Positions 62,010-64,000 of a DNA stretch of 64,000 nucleotides are shown here, one piece after another. The notes beneath the pieces are model-generated. The model did no database searches. It saw nothing but the letters and a program-made list of their open reading frames with translations, and had not been told where the DNA came from. Each line of letters starts with the position of its first letter. The first letter of the stretch is position 1. Both the position numbers and the translations under genes were made by a program. The DNA lies in the NCBI RefSeq assembly GCF_009829925.1, contig NZ_SNVJ01000017.1:1-64000 (forward strand). Reading direction: 5' to 3'. The stretch is from Teichococcus coralli (GTDB taxonomy: Bacteria; Pseudomonadota; Alphaproteobacteria; Acetobacterales; Acetobacteraceae).

Positions 62010-63308
62010 TCAGCCGAGCGCCCGCGGCAGCCAGAGCGAGATCTGCGGCAGGTAGGTCACCAGCGCGATGTCGGCCAGCAGAACGGCGTAGAAGGGCAGC
62101 ATGCTCTTCAGGATCTGCTCGATCCGGAGCCCCGCCACCTGGCAGGCAACGAAGAGGTTGACCCCCACGGGCGGGGTGGTCATCCCGACCGCCAGGTTGA
62201 CGATCATGATGATGCCGAAATGCACGGGGTCGATGCCCAGCTTCATCGCCACCGGCGTCAGGATCGGCGCCACGATGGTGATGGCCGCGCCGGTCTCCAG
62301 GAACATGCCGACGATCAGCAGGAAGGCGTTCACCAGCAGCAGGAAGACCGCCGGATCGTCCGAGAGGCTGATGAAGAAGCGCGCGATCATCTCGGGGATG
62401 CGGTTGGCCGTCAGGACCCAGCCAAAGACGCTGGCCGCCGAGATGATGACGAGGATGACCACCGTGCTGAGCAGCGAGGCGCGCAGCGCGGCGAGCAGCC
62501 GCGCCGGCGTCAGCGTCCGGTAGACCGCGGCGCCGACGAAGAGCGCGAAGAACACCGCCACGGCCGCCGCCTCGGTCGGCGTGAAGATGCCGCCATAGAT
62601 GCCGCCCAGGATGATGACGGGCAGCAGCAGCGGCAGCAGGGCGTCGCGGAAGCTGCGCAACAGGCCCGCCGGCTCGCCGAGCCCCGGAGCGCCGCGCGGT
62701 GCGGCCTGGCCATAGCCGCGCAGCCGGCAGATGACATGCACCGTCAGCATCAGCGAGGCGCCGATGAGCAGGCCGGGAACCACGCCGGCGATGAACAGGC
62801 TGCCGATGGAAACCGGCACGCCCGCCGTCAGCGCGAAGATGATCATCGGGATCGAGGGCGGGATGATGACGCCCAGCTCGCCCGAGACCGCCTGCACCGA
62901 GGTGGCGAAAGGCCGCGGGAACCCCCGTTGCGCCATGGCCGGGATCAGCGTGCCGCCGATGGCCGCGGTGGTGGCGGCGCTGGAGCCGGAGATGGCGGCG
63001 AAGAACATCGCCGAGACCACCGTCACCAGCCCCAGCCCGCCGGTGGCGCGCCCGACCAGCGCCTGGGCGAAGTTGATGAGCCGGCGCGAGATGCCGCTCG
63101 CCTCCATCAGCGCGCCGGCCAGGATGAAAAAGGGGATGGCGGTGAGCGGAAAGGAATCCAGCGCCGCGAACATCCGCTGCACCAGCGCCTGCAGCGGAAT
63201 GCCCGAGGCATGCATGGACAGCGCCGCCGTGCCCGCCAGCGAAATGGCGATGGGGATGCCGAGGGCGAACAGCGCCAGCAGGGCAAGGCCGATGGCGATG
63301 GGGCTCAT
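62010..63308 (-). CDS. TRAP transporter large permease (DctM type)
   Basis: A 432-residue membrane protein with about 12 helices. DctM family landmarks are PLTAIPFFILAGALMEASGI, the region SGSSAATTAAIGGTLIPAM, SGELGVIIPPSIPMIIFA and TGAAITIVAPILTPVA. It is the Na+-coupled transport subunit that works with DctQ and a DctP receptor on organic acids. It starts 10 bases after the DctQ stop. Confidence 0.94.
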   Translation of the reverse strand: MSPIAIGLALLALFALGIPIAISLAGTAALSMHASGIPLQALVQRMFAALDSFPLTAIPFFILAGALMEASGISRRLINFAQALVGRATGGLGLVTVVSAMFFAAISGSSAATTAAIGGTLIPAMAQRGFPRPFATSVQAVSGELGVIIPPSIPMIIFALTAGVPVSIGSLFIAGVVPGLLIGASLMLTVHVICRLRGYGQAAPRGAPGLGEPAGLLRSFRDALLPLLLPVIILGGIYGGIFTPTEAAAVAVFFALFVGAAVYRTLTPARLLAALRASLLSTVVILVIISAASVFGWVLTANRIPEMIARFFISLSDDPAVFLLLVNAFLLIVGMFLETGAAITIVAPILTPVAMKLGIDPVHFGIIMIVNLAVGMTTPPVGVNLFVACQVAGLRIEQILKSMLPFYAVLLADIALVTYLPQISLWLPRALG

Positions 63309-63318
63309 GGCCGGCTCC

Positions 63319-63861
63319 TCAGTCCACCGGGATTTCGCTGCCGCCGCGCGGCGGATCGAGCGCGACGGCCAGGGTATTGGCCAGCGCAAGCAGGCTGCCG
63401 AGCGGGATGGCGGAATAGACATACGCCATCGGCACCTCCAGCGCGCCGGAACGCATGCCCTGCACATTGCCGAGGATGATCCAGCCATAGGCGACCAGCA
63501 CCATCCAGAAGAGCGCGGAGAGGGCGAGGCTCGCCCAGGTCAGCACCTTCGCGGCCGGCGCCGGCACCGTCGCCCTGACGATCTCGACCGAGGCCAGCAT
63601 GCCCCTGCGCACGCCAATCCCGACGCCAAGAAAGACGGACCAGATCAGCACGTAGCGGATCAGCTCCTCCGACCAGGTGAGCGGCGCGCCGATCAGGTAG
63701 CGCGCGATCACCTGCGCAAAGGCGAGCAGCGCCAGCAGGCCGAGCACCAGGGCCAGCACCGTCAGCAGCGCCGCATTGCAGCCATCGACCACCCGCAGCC
63801 AGCGCGGCGAGGCGGAAAGGCGGTCCGCCGGCTCCGCGGCGGCGCGCGGGAGGGATGACAT
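63319..63861 (-). CDS. TRAP transporter small permease (DctQ type)
   Basis: A 180-residue protein with four membrane helices (LLTVLALVLGLLALLAFAQV, TWSEELIRYVLIWSVFLGVG and two more). The EE(L) motif between helices 1 and 2 is typical of DctQ. It lies between the receptor tail (21 bases upstream) and DctM in the order P-Q-M. Confidence 0.92.
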   Translation of the reverse strand: MSSLPRAAAEPADRLSASPRWLRVVDGCNAALLTVLALVLGLLALLAFAQVIARYLIGAPLTWSEELIRYVLIWSVFLGVGIGVRRGMLASVEIVRATVPAPAAKVLTWASLALSALFWMVLVAYGWIILGNVQGMRSGALEVPMAYVYSAIPLGSLLALANTLAVALDPPRGGSEIPVD

Positions 63862-63882
63862 GGCGGGCTCCTTTTCCGTCCG

Positions 63883-64000
63883 GTCAGCGCGCCGCGGGAG
63901 CGCCGACGGCGGCCACCTTCTCGTAGAGGGCGGCGACCGAGGGGAAGCTGGCCTTCACGAAGGCCGGCCCGACCTTGGCGCGGAAGGCCGCCTTGTCCGG
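63883..64000 (-). CDS. TRAP transporter receptor (DctP type), C-terminal end only
   Basis: The last 38 codons before TGA (63885-63883) read AFRAKVGPAFVKASFPSVAA and end VGAPAAR, matching the C-terminal helix of DctP receptors in composition and position. Together with DctQ and DctM immediately downstream, this identifies the gene. The rest lies beyond the window. Confidence 0.75.

Noticed and set aside
1..64000. CRISPR arrays, prophage, transposases, toxin-antitoxin or restriction systems
   Set aside because: None was found on either strand: no regularly spaced repeats, no transposase or integrase motifs, no phage structural genes.

Overview
The window is very GC-rich and gene-dense DNA from an alphaproteobacterium, most probably of the Acetobacteraceae (Roseomonas-like). 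This is inferred from four things: several orphan TctC/Bug-type receptors, many dipeptide-type ABC and TRAP uptake genes, a cytochrome bo3 operon followed by SURF1 and a RegB/RegA-type pair, and heavy G/C third-position codon use. No prophage, insertion sequence, CRISPR array or rRNA was seen. One tRNA (Gly, GCC) is present.

Layout. 0.2-3.1 kb, minus strand: a housekeeping set running ProX-type deacylase, thioredoxin/TPR co-chaperone, LON-domain protein, Trm112-like protein, DUF971 protein. 3.55 kb: tRNA-Gly. 4.2-8.1 kb, minus: an envelope cluster of DUF502, an internally shortened outer-membrane-type 'transporter', DUF3300 and DUF2950. 8.5-9.5 kb: a decayed LysR gene, then a glutathione transferase. 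10.3-13 kb: MFS exporter and MocR-type regulator, divergent from a plus-strand run of LysE exporter, DUF1127, SDR, cupin, ICL/PEP-mutase-like enzyme and alpha/beta hydrolase (to 17.15 kb). 17.5-24.4 kb: signalling genes (single-domain receiver, AI-2E family permease with a long soluble tail, divergent hybrid histidine kinase, receiver protein).

24.4-32.6 kb, minus: one long unit for a peptide-type ABC importer (two permeases, two ATPases, binding protein) extended by a TctC receptor and an amidohydrolase. Divergent from it (32.9-34.1 kb) is a two-subunit thiamine-diphosphate decarboxylase. Together they look like an uptake and catabolism locus for an unidentified carboxylated substrate. 34.3-41.4 kb: stress-type SDR, M3 metallopeptidase, flavin-dependent (LLM) monooxygenase, esterase-type hydrolase and an orphan ABC binding protein. 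41.4-44.5 kb: fragment of an RTX protein, a DUF6502/DUF5666 pair and a small Cys-rich protein. 45.1-47.4 kb: PHA synthase and DUF6489. 47.4-48.8 kb: MHS-type MFS transporter.

49-57 kb: cyoABCD, SURF1, RegB/RegA-type redox sensor and regulator, and a NYN-LOTUS protein. This is a terminal oxidase next to a sensor whose family reads the quinone pool. 57-61 kb: TctC receptor, CaiB/BaiF CoA-transferase and FAS1/MaoC-type dehydratase, divergent from a LysR regulator; the likely job is uptake and CoA-dependent hydration of an organic acid. 61.2-61.9 kb: dodecin and two small orphan proteins. 62-64 kb: a TRAP transporter (DctM, DctQ and the tail of DctP, cut by the window edge).

Several genes are decayed or shortened: the LysR gene, the RTX gene, the 'transporter' gene and a possible VOC remnant. 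The strongest candidates for undescribed systems are the ABC/TctC/amidohydrolase/TPP-decarboxylase locus and the dehydratase/CoA-transferase/TctC locus.
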